Position numbers and translations under genes: made by a program
The notes under the pieces: model-generated
Databases searched by the model: none
Told to the model about the DNA's origin: nothing
Seen by the model: the letters and a program-made list of their open reading frames with translations, nothing else
Source of the DNA: Paraburkholderia sp. Ac-20340
Lineage (GTDB): Bacteria > Pseudomonadota > Gammaproteobacteria > Burkholderiales > Burkholderiaceae
Direction of reading: 5' to 3'
NCBI RefSeq assembly: GCF_017104965.1
Contig: NZ_JAAGPR010000034.1
Coordinates: 1 to 64,000, forward strand
Length of the DNA: 64,000 bases
Shown: one piece after another, positions 17,855 through 26,811 of the stretch
Layout of the letters: each line of letters begins with the position of its first letter
How positions within the stretch are numbered: position 1 is the stretch's first letter

Positions 17855-19327
17855 TCAGGCCAGTTCGCGATACAGCGCCATATAGCGCTGCGCCGATGCC
17901 GACCAGCCGAAGTCCTCGCGCATCCCGCGCGCGCGCGTCTCGCGCCAGTCGCGCCCGCGTGCGTGCAGCGCGAAGGCGCGGCGGATCGCGGCGGCGAGCG
18001 CATCGGGCTCGAAGCGCTCGAACACGAAGCCGGTGGCGGTGCCATCGGCGAGATTTTCGAGCGAGGCGTCGGTGACCGTATCGGCGAGACCGCCCACCCG
18101 ATGCACGAGCGGCAGCGCGCCGTAGGCAAGCGCGTAAAGCTGCGTGAGCCCGCACGGTTCGAAGCGCGACGGCACCATCATCACGTCGGCGCCCGCGACG
18201 ATCTCGTGCGCGAGCGCTTCGTCGAAGCCGAGTTCGACGGCCACCGAATCGGGATGCTGATGCGCCGCGCGCGTGAAGCCCTGTTCGAGGCTGGCGTCGC
18301 CGGTGCCGAGCACGACCAGTTGGCCGCCGCGCGCGACGATCTCGGGCAGCGCCGCGAGCAGCAGGTCGAGGCCTTTTTGCTCGGTCAGCCGGCTCACCAC
18401 GCCGAACACCGGCGCGTCGTGTTTCTGCGTCAGTTGAAAGCGCTGCTGCAGGGCCGCCTTGCAGCGCAGCTTGCCGCTCATGCGCGTGACCGAATAGCGC
18501 GCGGCGATGGCGGCGTCTTCGGCCGGGCTCCAGACGGTGTAATCGACGCCATTGAGGATGCCGACCAGATCGTGGGCGCGGCCCTTGAGCAGTGCTTCCA
18601 GGCCGCCGCCCTGCGCCACGGTCTGAATCTCGCGCGCGTAGGTCGGGCTCACGGTGGTGATCTTGTCGGCGTAAAAGAGGCCCGCTTTCAGGAACGAGAG
18701 CTGGCCGTAGAACTCGACGCCGTGCATGTCAAAGAAGTCGTTCGGCAGGCCCAGTTCGTCGAATTGCCCGGCGGGGAAAATGCCCTGATAGGCGAGGTTG
18801 TGGATCGTGAAGACGCTGCGCGCCACGCCAGCCGCACGGGTCGCGCCGCGCTCGCGCGCCGCCGCGCGCAGATACGCGCCCGCCAGACCCGCGTGCCAGT
18901 CGTGCGAATGGACGATGCGCGGCGCCCACGCGGGATCGAGATGCAGCGCGAGCTGCGCGGCCGCCCAGCCGAGCAGCGCGAAACGCTGGGCGTTGTCGCC
19001 GTAGGGCACGTGTTCGGCGTCGAGGTAAGGGCTGCCTGGGCGCGCGTAAAAGGCATCGGCGCGAATCATGTAGACGGGCAGATCGTTGCCGGGCAGACGG
19101 CCCAGTTCGAGCGTCGCCTCGGGCGCGCCAAAGCTGCGTTCGAGCCGCGCGATCGGGCGCAGATCGGCCAGACCCGCTGCCACGGAGGCGAAGCCGGGCA
19201 GCAGCACGCGCGCGTCCGCGCCCAGTTCGATCAGGGCGGCGGGCAGGGCGGCCGTCACATCGGCGAGACCGCCGGTCTTGAGGAGGGGATAAAGTTCGCT
19301 GGCTACATGCAGGACGCGGATCGTCAT
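17855..19327 (-). CDS. glgA: Glycogen synthase (ADP-glucose)
   Basis: A GT5 glycosyltransferase that extends alpha-1,4-glucan chains from ADP-glucose. It has 490 residues. The N-terminal MTIRVLHVASELYPLLKTGGLADVTAALP carries the KTGGL ADP-glucose loop at residues 17-21. The N-domain helix with HSHDWHAGLAGAYLRAA and the C-terminal PSRFEPCGLTQLYALAYG donor-site motif are present, as is VGGLADTV. glgC ends 101 bp upstream on the same strand, so glgC-glgA is probably one transcript. Branching and debranching genes are not nearby. Confidence 0.96.
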   Translation of the reverse strand: MTIRVLHVASELYPLLKTGGLADVTAALPAALIELGADARVLLPGFASVAAGLADLRPIARLERSFGAPEATLELGRLPGNDLPVYMIRADAFYARPGSPYLDAEHVPYGDNAQRFALLGWAAAQLALHLDPAWAPRIVHSHDWHAGLAGAYLRAAARERGATRAAGVARSVFTIHNLAYQGIFPAGQFDELGLPNDFFDMHGVEFYGQLSFLKAGLFYADKITTVSPTYAREIQTVAQGGGLEALLKGRAHDLVGILNGVDYTVWSPAEDAAIAARYSVTRMSGKLRCKAALQQRFQLTQKHDAPVFGVVSRLTEQKGLDLLLAALPEIVARGGQLVVLGTGDASLEQGFTRAAHQHPDSVAVELGFDEALAHEIVAGADVMMVPSRFEPCGLTQLYALAYGALPLVHRVGGLADTVTDASLENLADGTATGFVFERFEPDALAAAIRRAFALHARGRDWRETRARGMREDFGWSASAQRYMALYRELA

Positions 19328-19427
19328 CGGGCGGGAATCCTCTCGTGGGCGCGACGCGCTCAGGGTTCAGGTCGCTTCAGGCAATTTCAATCAGCTTCAG
19401 GCAGACATCGGCATGAGCCGCGCGGAT

Positions 19428-20699
19428 TCACGCGCCGCCCGGCTGATTCGCCAGCGCCTCGCGCGTCACCAGTACGATGCCGTTTTCGGTGCGGTAGAAG
19501 CGCTCGCCGTCGCGCACCGGGTCTTCGCCGATCACCGTGCCGTCCGGAATCACGCAGCCGCGATCGACCACCACCTTGCGCAAGCGGCAACTCGCGCCCA
19601 CGCTCACCTGCGGTAACAAGACTGCCTCGGCAATGTTGCAGAACGACTGCACGACCACATTTGTCGACAGCACCGAGCGCGAAATTTGCGAACCCGAAAT
19701 CACGCTGCCGCCGCACACGATCAGGTTGGTGCCGGAACCCTGCAGGCCGTTGAGGTCGCGCACGAACTTGGCGGGCGGCAACTGTTCCATATAGGTCCAG
19801 ATCGGCCAGTTGCGGTCGTAGAGATCGAGCGCCGGGATCGTCGAGGCGAGGTCGAGATTCGCCGACCAGTACGCGTCGATCGTGCCGACGTCGCGCCAGT
19901 AAGGCTCGGCGCTGGCATCCGACGACACGCAGGACATGCTGAACGGATGCGCGATCGCATGCCCGTCGCTGACCACGCGCGGAATGATGTCCTTGCCGAA
20001 GTCGTGTTCGGCGCCGCCGCGCGAGATGTTGTCTTCGAGCAGATGAATCAGGTAGGCGGTCTCGAACACGTAGATGCCCATGCTGGCGAGCGCGATATCG
20101 GGGTGGCCGGGCATGGCGGGCGGATCGTCGGGCTTCTCGACGAAACCTGTGACGCGGCGCTGCTCGTCCACGGCCATCACGCCGAAGGCGCGCGCCTCCA
20201 TGCGCGGCACCTCGATGCAGCCGACCGTGCAATCGGCGCCGCTGGCGGCGTGATCGGCGATCATGCGCGTGTAGTCCATCTTGTAGATGTGGTCGCCGGC
20301 CAGCACGACCACGTATTTCGGCTTGATCGAACGGATGATGTCGATGTTCTGGTAGACCGCGTCGGCCGTGCCGCGATACCAGTGCGCGCCTTCCACCCGC
20401 TGCTGCGCGGGCCAGAGATCGAGGAACTCGTTGAATTCGCCGCGCAGGAAACCCCAGCCGCGCTGCAGGTGGCGCAGCAGCGAGTGCGCCTTGTACTGCG
20501 TCACCACGGCAATGCGGCGGATGCCCGAATTCAGGCAGTTCGATAAAGCGAAATCGATGATGCGGTACTTGCCGCCGAAGTGAACCGCGGGTTTGACGCG
20601 CTTGTTCGTGAGGGGGCCGAGGCGCGTGCCGCGACCGCCCGCGAGCACGATGGCGAGCGTGCTGCGCTGCAGATCGTTGAGGCTTGCCGGAGTTTCCAT
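19428..20699 (-). CDS. glgC: Glucose-1-phosphate adenylyltransferase
   Basis: Makes ADP-glucose from ATP and glucose 1-phosphate, the committed and allosterically controlled step of glycogen synthesis. It has 423 residues. The start METPASLNDLQRSTLAIVL is fixed by AAGGAG upstream; the longer frame to 20816 has no such site. Motifs: GGRGTRLGPLTNKRVKPAVHFGG (nucleotide binding), WYRGTADAVYQN, GDHIYKMDY, FVEKPDDP and a C-terminal left-handed beta-helix region with repeated hexapeptides (about residues 330-420). It is the first gene of the glgC-glgA pair and is divergent from the hydrolase gene. Confidence 0.96.
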   Translation of the reverse strand: METPASLNDLQRSTLAIVLAGGRGTRLGPLTNKRVKPAVHFGGKYRIIDFALSNCLNSGIRRIAVVTQYKAHSLLRHLQRGWGFLRGEFNEFLDLWPAQQRVEGAHWYRGTADAVYQNIDIIRSIKPKYVVVLAGDHIYKMDYTRMIADHAASGADCTVGCIEVPRMEARAFGVMAVDEQRRVTGFVEKPDDPPAMPGHPDIALASMGIYVFETAYLIHLLEDNISRGGAEHDFGKDIIPRVVSDGHAIAHPFSMSCVSSDASAEPYWRDVGTIDAYWSANLDLASTIPALDLYDRNWPIWTYMEQLPPAKFVRDLNGLQGSGTNLIVCGGSVISGSQISRSVLSTNVVVQSFCNIAEAVLLPQVSVGASCRLRKVVVDRGCVIPDGTVIGEDPVRDGERFYRTENGIVLVTREALANQPGGA

Positions 20700-21010
20700 G
20701 GTCGTCTCCTTGTTGTGCCCCGGGTGTCCCTGGTCTTTGCCGATGTCCGTGCGCACTGCAAGGTGCAGCACAGGACCGGCGTCATTTTTGTGACCGCGCT
20801 CTGAATGTTCTAGCACCGAAAACGGCGTTGCGCGAATTCGTCGCGCCGGGAGCGCTCACGTCTGCCCGATCTATTGAGGAAGCAAACGGCTTGCCTGGAG
20901 CGTGGAATCGGCAGATTGACGGTATCGCCGCTGTCGAAGACGTTCGCGGCGCATGCCCGCTAGAATCGCTGGCGGTCCGCGTGACCGTGCCCTTCATCAT
21001 CCCACTGCCC
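20700..21010. other. Intergenic region between glgC and the divergent hydrolase
   Basis: 311 bp holding both divergent promoters. A TAGAAT at 20961-20966 could be the -10 box of the hydrolase gene, but no good -35 box sits at the right distance. I see no operator-like repeat and no extra gene. Confidence 0.35.
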
Positions 21011-22063
21011 ATGCCATCGATCCGCAAGCTTTTCGCCTTCGCCGCCTGCTGCGCTGCCGCATTGAGTCTCGTTGCGTGCGCGAGCGCGCCCACTTCGTCT
21101 ACGTCGACCGTTTCAAACCCGGACGGCCCGGCCTACGGCCCCGAACTTCAGGGCTTCGATTACCCGTATCCGGTTCACGATTTCAGCTTCACGTCGCAAG
21201 GGCGGACGCTGCATATGGCTTACATGGACGTGCAGCCGCAGCATCCCAACGGCCGCACGGCGGTGCTGCTGCACGGCAAGAACTTCTGCGGCGCGACCTG
21301 GGAAGACACGATCACGCGTCTTTCGGCGGCGGGTTATCGCGTGATTGCGCCCGACCAGATCGGCTTCTGCAAATCGAGCAAACCGGCCGCGTATCAGTTC
21401 AGCTTCCAGCAACTGGCGCGTAACACGCATGCGTTGCTGGCTTCGCTGGGCATCGGGCGCGCGACGGTGATCGGCCACTCGACGGGCGGCATGCTCGCAG
21501 TGCGCTATGGTCTGATGTATCCGCAGGAAACCGGGCAACTGGTGCTGGTGAATCCCATTGGTCTCGAAGACTGGAAGGCGAAGGGCGTGCCCTCGCTTTC
21601 GGTGGACGACTGGTATGCGCGCGAACTGAAAACGAGCGCCGACGGTATCCGCCGATACGAACAATCGACCTATTACGCGGGCACGTGGAACGCGCGCTAT
21701 GAGCCGTGGGTGCAGATGCTCGCGGGCATGTATCGCGGTCCGGGCAAGGCGCAGGTCGCGTGGGATTCGGCGCTGCTGTACGACATGATCTACACGCAGC
21801 CGGTGATCTACGAATTCGGCCAGTTGCGCGTGCCCACGCTGCTGCTGATCGGCGATAAGGATACGACCGCGATCGGCAAGGACGCCGCGCCGCCCGAGGT
21901 GCGTGCGCAGCTTGGTCACTATCCGGTGCTGGCGAAAGCCGCGCAGAAAGCGATTCCGGACGCGACCCTGGTGGAGTTCCCGGATCTGGGCCATGCGCCG
22001 CAGATGCAGGACCCGGAGGCGTTTCATGCGGCCTTGCTCAAGGGACTGGCGGCGTTGCACTGA
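21011..22063 (+). CDS. Lipoprotein alpha/beta hydrolase
   Basis: A 350-residue alpha/beta-hydrolase exported as a lipoprotein. The N-terminus MPSIRKLFAFAACCAAALSLVAC has a lipobox (LVAC) and should be lipidated at the Cys. The fold shows the oxyanion segment LLHGKNFCGATWE, the nucleophile elbow GHSTGG (Ser), an Asp in LLIGDKDTTAIG and the catalytic His in DLGHAPQMQD. The frame is open upstream to 20684, but those codons encode no credible protein. The substrate is unknown, with esters or lactones possible. A strong terminator follows 55 bp after the stop. Confidence 0.85.
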   Translation: MPSIRKLFAFAACCAAALSLVACASAPTSSTSTVSNPDGPAYGPELQGFDYPYPVHDFSFTSQGRTLHMAYMDVQPQHPNGRTAVLLHGKNFCGATWEDTITRLSAAGYRVIAPDQIGFCKSSKPAAYQFSFQQLARNTHALLASLGIGRATVIGHSTGGMLAVRYGLMYPQETGQLVLVNPIGLEDWKAKGVPSLSVDDWYARELKTSADGIRRYEQSTYYAGTWNARYEPWVQMLAGMYRGPGKAQVAWDSALLYDMIYTQPVIYEFGQLRVPTLLLIGDKDTTAIGKDAAPPEVRAQLGHYPVLAKAAQKAIPDATLVEFPDLGHAPQMQDPEAFHAALLKGLAALH

Positions 22064-22118
22064 TTCGCTGACGCACGCAGATAGACGCAAGCACACAGAC
22101 GCACGCACATAACGCAAA

Positions 22119-22154
22119 GCGGGCGCATCCCACCAGGATGCGCCCGCTTTTTTT
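22119..22154 (+). terminator. Rho-independent terminator after the hydrolase
   Basis: Perfect 12-bp arms GCGGGCGCATCC (22119-22130) and GGATGCGCCCGC (22136-22147), loop CACCA, then seven T. It stops the hydrolase transcript before the convergent LLM gene. Confidence 0.93.
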
Positions 22155-22172
22155 ATCGCCTCGGCGAGGCGG

Positions 22173-23168
22173 TCAAACGGCCGCGGCCATCTCCTCACGC
22201 ACTTCGGCGGTGATCTCGAACGAGCGCAGACGCTTCGCGTGATCGAAGATCTGCGCGGTGACGATCAGTTCATCCGCGCCGGTTTGTTCGATCACCGATG
22301 CGAGGCCCACGCGCACGTTCTCGCGGTCGCCGATCACCGAGCACGCGAGCGAATGCGACACGCCCGCCAGTTCGTATTCGTTGGCGGCGATCTGCTCGAC
22401 CGGCGGCGGCAGTTGCCCCGGCGTGCCGCGACGCAGATTGACGAACTGTTGCTGCAGCGAAGTGAAGAGGAAGCTCGCTTCTTCGTTGGTTTCGGCGGCG
22501 AACACGTTGACGCCGACCATCGCGTGCGGCTTCGCGAGCGTCGCGGAAGGGCGGAACTGCGAGCGATAGACGCGCAGCGCGGTGAGCAGATGATCGGGCG
22601 CGAAGTGCGAGGCGAACGCGAAGGGCAGGCCCATCTGCGCAGCCAGTTGCGCACCGAACAGGCTCGACCCGAGGATGTACAGCGGCACGTTCAGACCCGC
22701 GCCCGGCACCGCGCGCACGCGCTGGCCTTCGACGGGCGCAGCAAACAGACGCTGCAATTCGGCGACATCGTCGGGGAACGCTTCGGCGCTGGCCTGCAGA
22801 TCGCGGCGCAGCGCGCGCGCCGTGGTCTGGTCGGTGCCGGGCGCGCGCCCCAGACCCAGATCGATACGGCCGGGATAAAGCGCCTCGAGCGTGCCGAACT
22901 GCTCGGCGATCAGCAGCGGCGCGTGGTTGGGCAGCATGATGCCGCCCGAACCCACGCGGATCGTCTTCGTGCCGCCCGCCACATAGCCGATCACCACCGA
23001 TGTCGCGGCGCTCGCGATACCCGTCATGTTGTGATGCTCGGCGAGCCAGTAGCGCCGGTAGCCCCAGCGTTCGGCGTGCTGGGCGAGGTCGAGCGTGTTG
23101 CGCAGGGCAGCGCCGGCATCCGAGCCGGCGGGCACGGGCGAGAGGTCGAGAACGGAAAAAGGAATCAT
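22173..23168 (-). CDS. LLM-class flavin-dependent oxidoreductase
   Basis: A 331-residue luciferase-like (LLM) flavin monooxygenase/oxidoreductase related to YhbW. The start MIPFSVLDLSPVPAGSDA is the usual N-terminus; the upstream in-frame ATG is ignored. Motifs are the first barrel strand with SVLDLSPV, WLAEHHNMTGIASAATSVVIGY, GSGGIMLPNHAPLLIAEQFGTLEALYPGRIDLGLGRAPGTD and YILGSSLFGAQLAAQMGLPFAFASHF. It probably uses FMN supplied by a reductase. The substrate is unknown, and no partner reductase is adjacent. Confidence 0.92.
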   Translation of the reverse strand: MIPFSVLDLSPVPAGSDAGAALRNTLDLAQHAERWGYRRYWLAEHHNMTGIASAATSVVIGYVAGGTKTIRVGSGGIMLPNHAPLLIAEQFGTLEALYPGRIDLGLGRAPGTDQTTARALRRDLQASAEAFPDDVAELQRLFAAPVEGQRVRAVPGAGLNVPLYILGSSLFGAQLAAQMGLPFAFASHFAPDHLLTALRVYRSQFRPSATLAKPHAMVGVNVFAAETNEEASFLFTSLQQQFVNLRRGTPGQLPPPVEQIAANEYELAGVSHSLACSVIGDRENVRVGLASVIEQTGADELIVTAQIFDHAKRLRSFEITAEVREEMAAAV

Positions 23169-23939
23169 GGGGCGTTCCGGTGGCTTATGTCGTGTTGGGG
23201 CGTCGCGGGCAGCTTCGTGAGCCGCCGCAAGGCAGACGCAAGGTGGCGGCCATTGTGCCAAAGCACTTCCGATCCTGCTGACGGCGAGCCGGAACCCATA
23301 CGCCCGGCGTGGTTTCCATTTGCGGCGAGTCAATTGTGCGCAAATCGTGAGCGAAGCGTGAGCCAGGCAAGAGTCAATCGCGAATTGATTTAAATCGCAT
23401 GCATTATCTCAACTGAATCGGAATTATTCTTATTTAATTGATTGGGCGTGGTCTTTAATTCAAATTTATTAAAACTACTTTGCGATATGCTTACTGATTT
23501 TTTTCAATTCATAAAATCCTGGAAGGCCAATGTGGATAGCATGAAAAGATTTCAATTATCGCAATCCTGAGAAGGTTTTTTGCACGGTAGGAAAGAGCGG
23601 CAAACCGGTGTTGCTGCTACAATTTTTTCCGCTGAATCAGGGAGGAAGCCCCCCACATGCATTCAATTTTCAGAGCTTCCTTAATCAAGTTGTCAACTTG
23701 ATTTGCTTTGCATCAAAACAACGTGTTCTCAATTGGGGAGTCGCGGGTCGCGTCTATGCGGCATCGATTCGATACGCGTCTGGTTTATTTATGAAATTCT
23801 GGGCTGGACAAAGGGTCCGAGGCGCCATGCGTAATCTCGCCAATATGTCGCACGATGCGCGGCCTATGGGTTTTGAGAAAGCACGGCCGCCTGCGGCAAT
23901 GCGCGCGCCATGCCCCGTTCGCATGCGAGGCGCCGCGGC
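23169..23939. other. AT-rich 771-bp leader region upstream of hpnI
   Basis: No credible gene. Roughly 23380-23720 is markedly AT-rich compared with everything around it. An open frame at 23608-23943 has no ribosome binding site and no plausible product. The region probably holds the hpnIJKL promoter and a palindromic operator at 23683-23703, and such AT-rich stretches can bind H-NS-like proteins. Confidence 0.5.
23683..23703. promoter_or_regulatory. Perfect 9-bp palindrome upstream of hpnI
   Basis: Arms AATCAAGTT (23683-23691) and AACTTGATT (23695-23703) flank GTC. No regulator gene is adjacent. The site lies about 240 bp upstream of hpnI inside the AT-rich leader and looks like a dimeric regulator site. 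It has no T-run that would suggest a terminator. Confidence 0.5.
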
Positions 23940-25280
23940 ATGACGACATCGCTCTATTCCTTCTCGCCGCTCGCCTGGTGGCTGCTCGCCGCGCTGTGCG
24001 GCGCGGCCACCTTCTACGCCATCTGCGCCGCGCTGACGATGCCGCGTTTCGGTTCCGCCGCGCAGGTGCGCGAGGCCGCGCGTCTCGCCCGCACGCGCAA
24101 GCCGCTGGCGGTGAGCGTGCTCAAGCCGTTGTGCGGCGCCGAGCCGCGTCTCTACGAAAACCTCGCCACCTTTTGCGAGCAGCACCATCCGCGCTATCAG
24201 CTGATCTTTGGCGTGTCGTCGCCGAATGATCCGGCGATTGCCGTCGTCGAGCGCCTGCAGGCTGCGTGGCCGGGGCACGACATCACGCTCGTGGTCGACG
24301 CGCGCGTGCACGGCAGCAATCTGAAGGTCAGCAATCTGATCAACATGGCCGAGCAGGCGCGTCATGACGTGCTGATCGTCGCCGATAGCGATATCGCCGT
24401 GGCGCCCGACTATCTGGAGATTGTCACGGCGCCGCTGACCGATCCGCGCGTGGGCGTGGTCACGTGTCTCTATAGCGCGCGCAGCATCGGCGGCTTCTGG
24501 CCGCGCGTGGGCGCGCTCTTTATCAACGAATGGTTCGCGCCTTCGGTGCGCGTCGCGCATTCCACCGGCTCGCGTGCGTTCGGCTTTGGCGCGACGCTGG
24601 CGCTGTCGCGCATGACGCTCGAGCGCATCGGCGGCTTTGCGGCCCTGAAAGACTGTCTCGCCGATGACTACCTGCTCGCGCGTTTCGCCCGCGATCATGG
24701 TCTTGCCACGGTGCTTGCGCCCGTGCTGGTCGCCACCGACGTGATCGAGCCGACTTTCCGCACGCTCTGGCTGCGCGAGACGCGCTGGCTGCGCACGATC
24801 CGCTCGGTCAATCCGGCGGGCTTTTCGTCGCTATTTATTACCTTCACGACGCCGTGGCTGCTGATCGGCGCGCTGGGCTATGCCGCGCTGCTCGCGGGCA
24901 GCGGCGGCGTGCCGGTGTGCGCGTCGACGCGTGCCGTGCTGGCTGCGCTGGGCACGAGTACGGCTGGCGGTATCATCGCCCGGTTGGCGCTGCATGCGCG
25001 CAGCAGTGGCAGCCTGGGCACCTTTTTGCGCGATCTGCCGCTGGTGCCGCTGCGCGATGGGTTGCTGCTGCTGCAATGGCTGGCGGCGGTGTTCGGCTCG
25101 CACGTGATGTGGCGCGGTGTGCGCGTGCCGGTGGCGAATGCCGATAGCGGGGCGCCGGCGGGTATGAAGCAGGCTGTGAAGCCAGCCGTGAAGCAGACTG
25201 TGAAGCCGGTGATCAAGCCCGTCGTGAATCCGGCATCGGCGCCGCGTCGCGCGGCCGTCAAGATCACGGATGGACGTTAA
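23940..25280 (+). CDS. hpnI: Hopanoid glycosyltransferase HpnI
   Basis: Membrane-bound GT21-like (ceramide glucosyltransferase-type) enzyme that adds N-acetylglucosamine to bacteriohopanetetrol. It has 446 residues, starting MTTSLYSFSPLAWW. One N-terminal helix is followed by VSVLKPLCGAEPRLYENLATFCEQHHPRYQ, the metal-site LIVADSDIAV, GFGATLALSR, DCLADDYLLA and the LRETRWLRTIR motif. Hydrophobic segments follow near residues 300-380. The last 45 residues are an imperfect Lys-Pro-Val repeat (KQAVKPAVKQTVKPVIKPVV), not part of the family core. It is the first gene of hpnIJKL. Confidence 0.92.
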   Translation: MTTSLYSFSPLAWWLLAALCGAATFYAICAALTMPRFGSAAQVREAARLARTRKPLAVSVLKPLCGAEPRLYENLATFCEQHHPRYQLIFGVSSPNDPAIAVVERLQAAWPGHDITLVVDARVHGSNLKVSNLINMAEQARHDVLIVADSDIAVAPDYLEIVTAPLTDPRVGVVTCLYSARSIGGFWPRVGALFINEWFAPSVRVAHSTGSRAFGFGATLALSRMTLERIGGFAALKDCLADDYLLARFARDHGLATVLAPVLVATDVIEPTFRTLWLRETRWLRTIRSVNPAGFSSLFITFTTPWLLIGALGYAALLAGSGGVPVCASTRAVLAALGTSTAGGIIARLALHARSSGSLGTFLRDLPLVPLRDGLLLLQWLAAVFGSHVMWRGVRVPVANADSGAPAGMKQAVKPAVKQTVKPVIKPVVNPASAPRRAAVKITDGR

Positions 25281-25389
25281 GACGCCGCCAGGCACGAACC
25301 GATTCCTCGCGCGCTGCACGATTCTTGCCAGTGTGCGCGCCAACATTTATTTTTGGCCTCACTCACGCAGGCTAGCCGGAGCATCTCTC

Positions 25390-26811
25390 ATGAAAACGCT
25401 GTTTTTGCAGGCCCCGTCCTATGACGGCTTCGACGGTGGCGCGGGTTCGCGCTATCAGGCGAAGCGCGAGATCCGCTCGTTCTGGTATCCCACGTGGCTC
25501 GCGCAGCCCGCGGCGCTCGTGCCGGATAGCCGCGTGCTCGATGCGCCCGCGGATGGCATCGGCGTCGAAGAGACGCTGAAGATCGCGCAGGACTATGACC
25601 TCGTCTTCATTCACACGAGCACGCCGTCGTTTCCCACCGATGCGCTCTTTGCCGAAGACCTGAAAAAGCGCAAGCCTTCGCTGCTGGTCGGCATGGTGGG
25701 CGCGAAGGTGATGGTCGATCCGCACAACTCGCTCACGGCCACCGAAGCAATCGATTTCGTGTGCCGCGAGGAATTCGATTTCACCTGCAAGGAAATCGCC
25801 GAGGGCAAGCCGTTTGCTGAAATCAAGGGCTTGAGCTGGCGCGCGAAAGACGGCTCGATCGAGCACAACGAGGCGCGTCCGATCCTCGAAAACATGGACG
25901 AATTGCCGTTCGTCGCGCCGATCTACAAGCGCGATCTGAAGATCGACAATTACTTTATCGGCTATCTGAACTACCCGTATGTATCGGTTTATACGGGCCG
26001 GGGCTGCAAGTCGCGCTGCACGTTCTGCCTGTGGCCGCAGACGGTCAGCGGGCATCGTTATCGCACGCGTTCGGTGGAGAACGTGATCGCGGAAGCGAAG
26101 TGGATTCGCGAGAACATGCCAGAAGTCAAGGAGCTGATGTTCGACGACGACACCTTCACCGACGATCTGCCGCGCGCCGAAGCGATTGCAATCGGTCTGG
26201 GCAAACTCGGCATGACGTGGTCGTGCAATGCGAAAGCCAACGTGCCGTACAAGACGCTCAAGGTCATGAAGGAAAACGGCCTGCGTCTGCTGCTGGTGGG
26301 TTTCGAATCCGGCGACGACCAGATTCTCGTGAACATCAAGAAGGGCGTGCGCACGGATTTCGCCCGCCGTTTTAGCGCCGATTGCAAGAAGCTTGGCATC
26401 AAGATTCACGGCACGTTTATTCTGGGTCTGCCGGGCGAGACGCAGGACACGATTAAAAAGACCATCGAGTACGCGAAGGAAATCAATCCGCACACGATTC
26501 AGGTTTCCCTGGCTGCGCCGTATCCGGGCACGACGCTCTATAAGCAGGCCGTGGAAAACGGCTGGATGGAAGAGAACAAGGTCATCAATCTGGTGAGCAA
26601 GGAAGGCGTGCAACTGGCGGCGATCGGTTATCCGCATCTGTCGCGCGAGGAGATTTATCACCACCTCGAACAGTTTTATCGCCAGTTCTATTTCCGTCCG
26701 TCGAAGATCTGGGAAATCGTGCGCGAAATGCTCACGAGCTGGGACATGATGAAACGCCGTCTGCGCGAAGGCGTGGAGTTCTTCCGCTTCCTGCGCGCGC
26801 ACGAGGCATGA
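25390..26811 (+). CDS. hpnJ: Hopanoid radical SAM protein HpnJ
   Basis: B12-binding-domain radical SAM enzyme that contracts the glucosamine ring to the cyclitol ether of composite hopanoids. It has 473 residues, starting MKTLFLQAPSYDGFDGG after CCGGAG. The N-terminal cobalamin-binding-like region is at 45-150. The radical SAM cluster motif is Cys206-X3-Cys210-X2-Cys213 in GRGCKSRCTFCLWPQ. SAM-site stretches include ELMFDDDTFTDD and LLVGFESGDDQIL. An ATGA overlap couples it to hpnK, and it lies 109 bp after hpnI. Confidence 0.95.
   Translation: MKTLFLQAPSYDGFDGGAGSRYQAKREIRSFWYPTWLAQPAALVPDSRVLDAPADGIGVEETLKIAQDYDLVFIHTSTPSFPTDALFAEDLKKRKPSLLVGMVGAKVMVDPHNSLTATEAIDFVCREEFDFTCKEIAEGKPFAEIKGLSWRAKDGSIEHNEARPILENMDELPFVAPIYKRDLKIDNYFIGYLNYPYVSVYTGRGCKSRCTFCLWPQTVSGHRYRTRSVENVIAEAKWIRENMPEVKELMFDDDTFTDDLPRAEAIAIGLGKLGMTWSCNAKANVPYKTLKVMKENGLRLLLVGFESGDDQILVNIKKGVRTDFARRFSADCKKLGIKIHGTFILGLPGETQDTIKKTIEYAKEINPHTIQVSLAAPYPGTTLYKQAVENGWMEENKVINLVSKEGVQLAAIGYPHLSREEIYHHLEQFYRQFYFRPSKIWEIVREMLTSWDMMKRRLREGVEFFRFLRAHEA

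Noticed and set aside
22064..22115. Short GACGCA/CACACA-like repetitive run before the hydrolase terminator
   Set aside because: Too short and irregular for a functional repeat; reads as simple sequence.
23608..23943. A 111-codon frame in the AT-rich leader of hpnI
   Set aside because: No ribosome binding site, mixed composition across a compositional boundary, no recognisable product.
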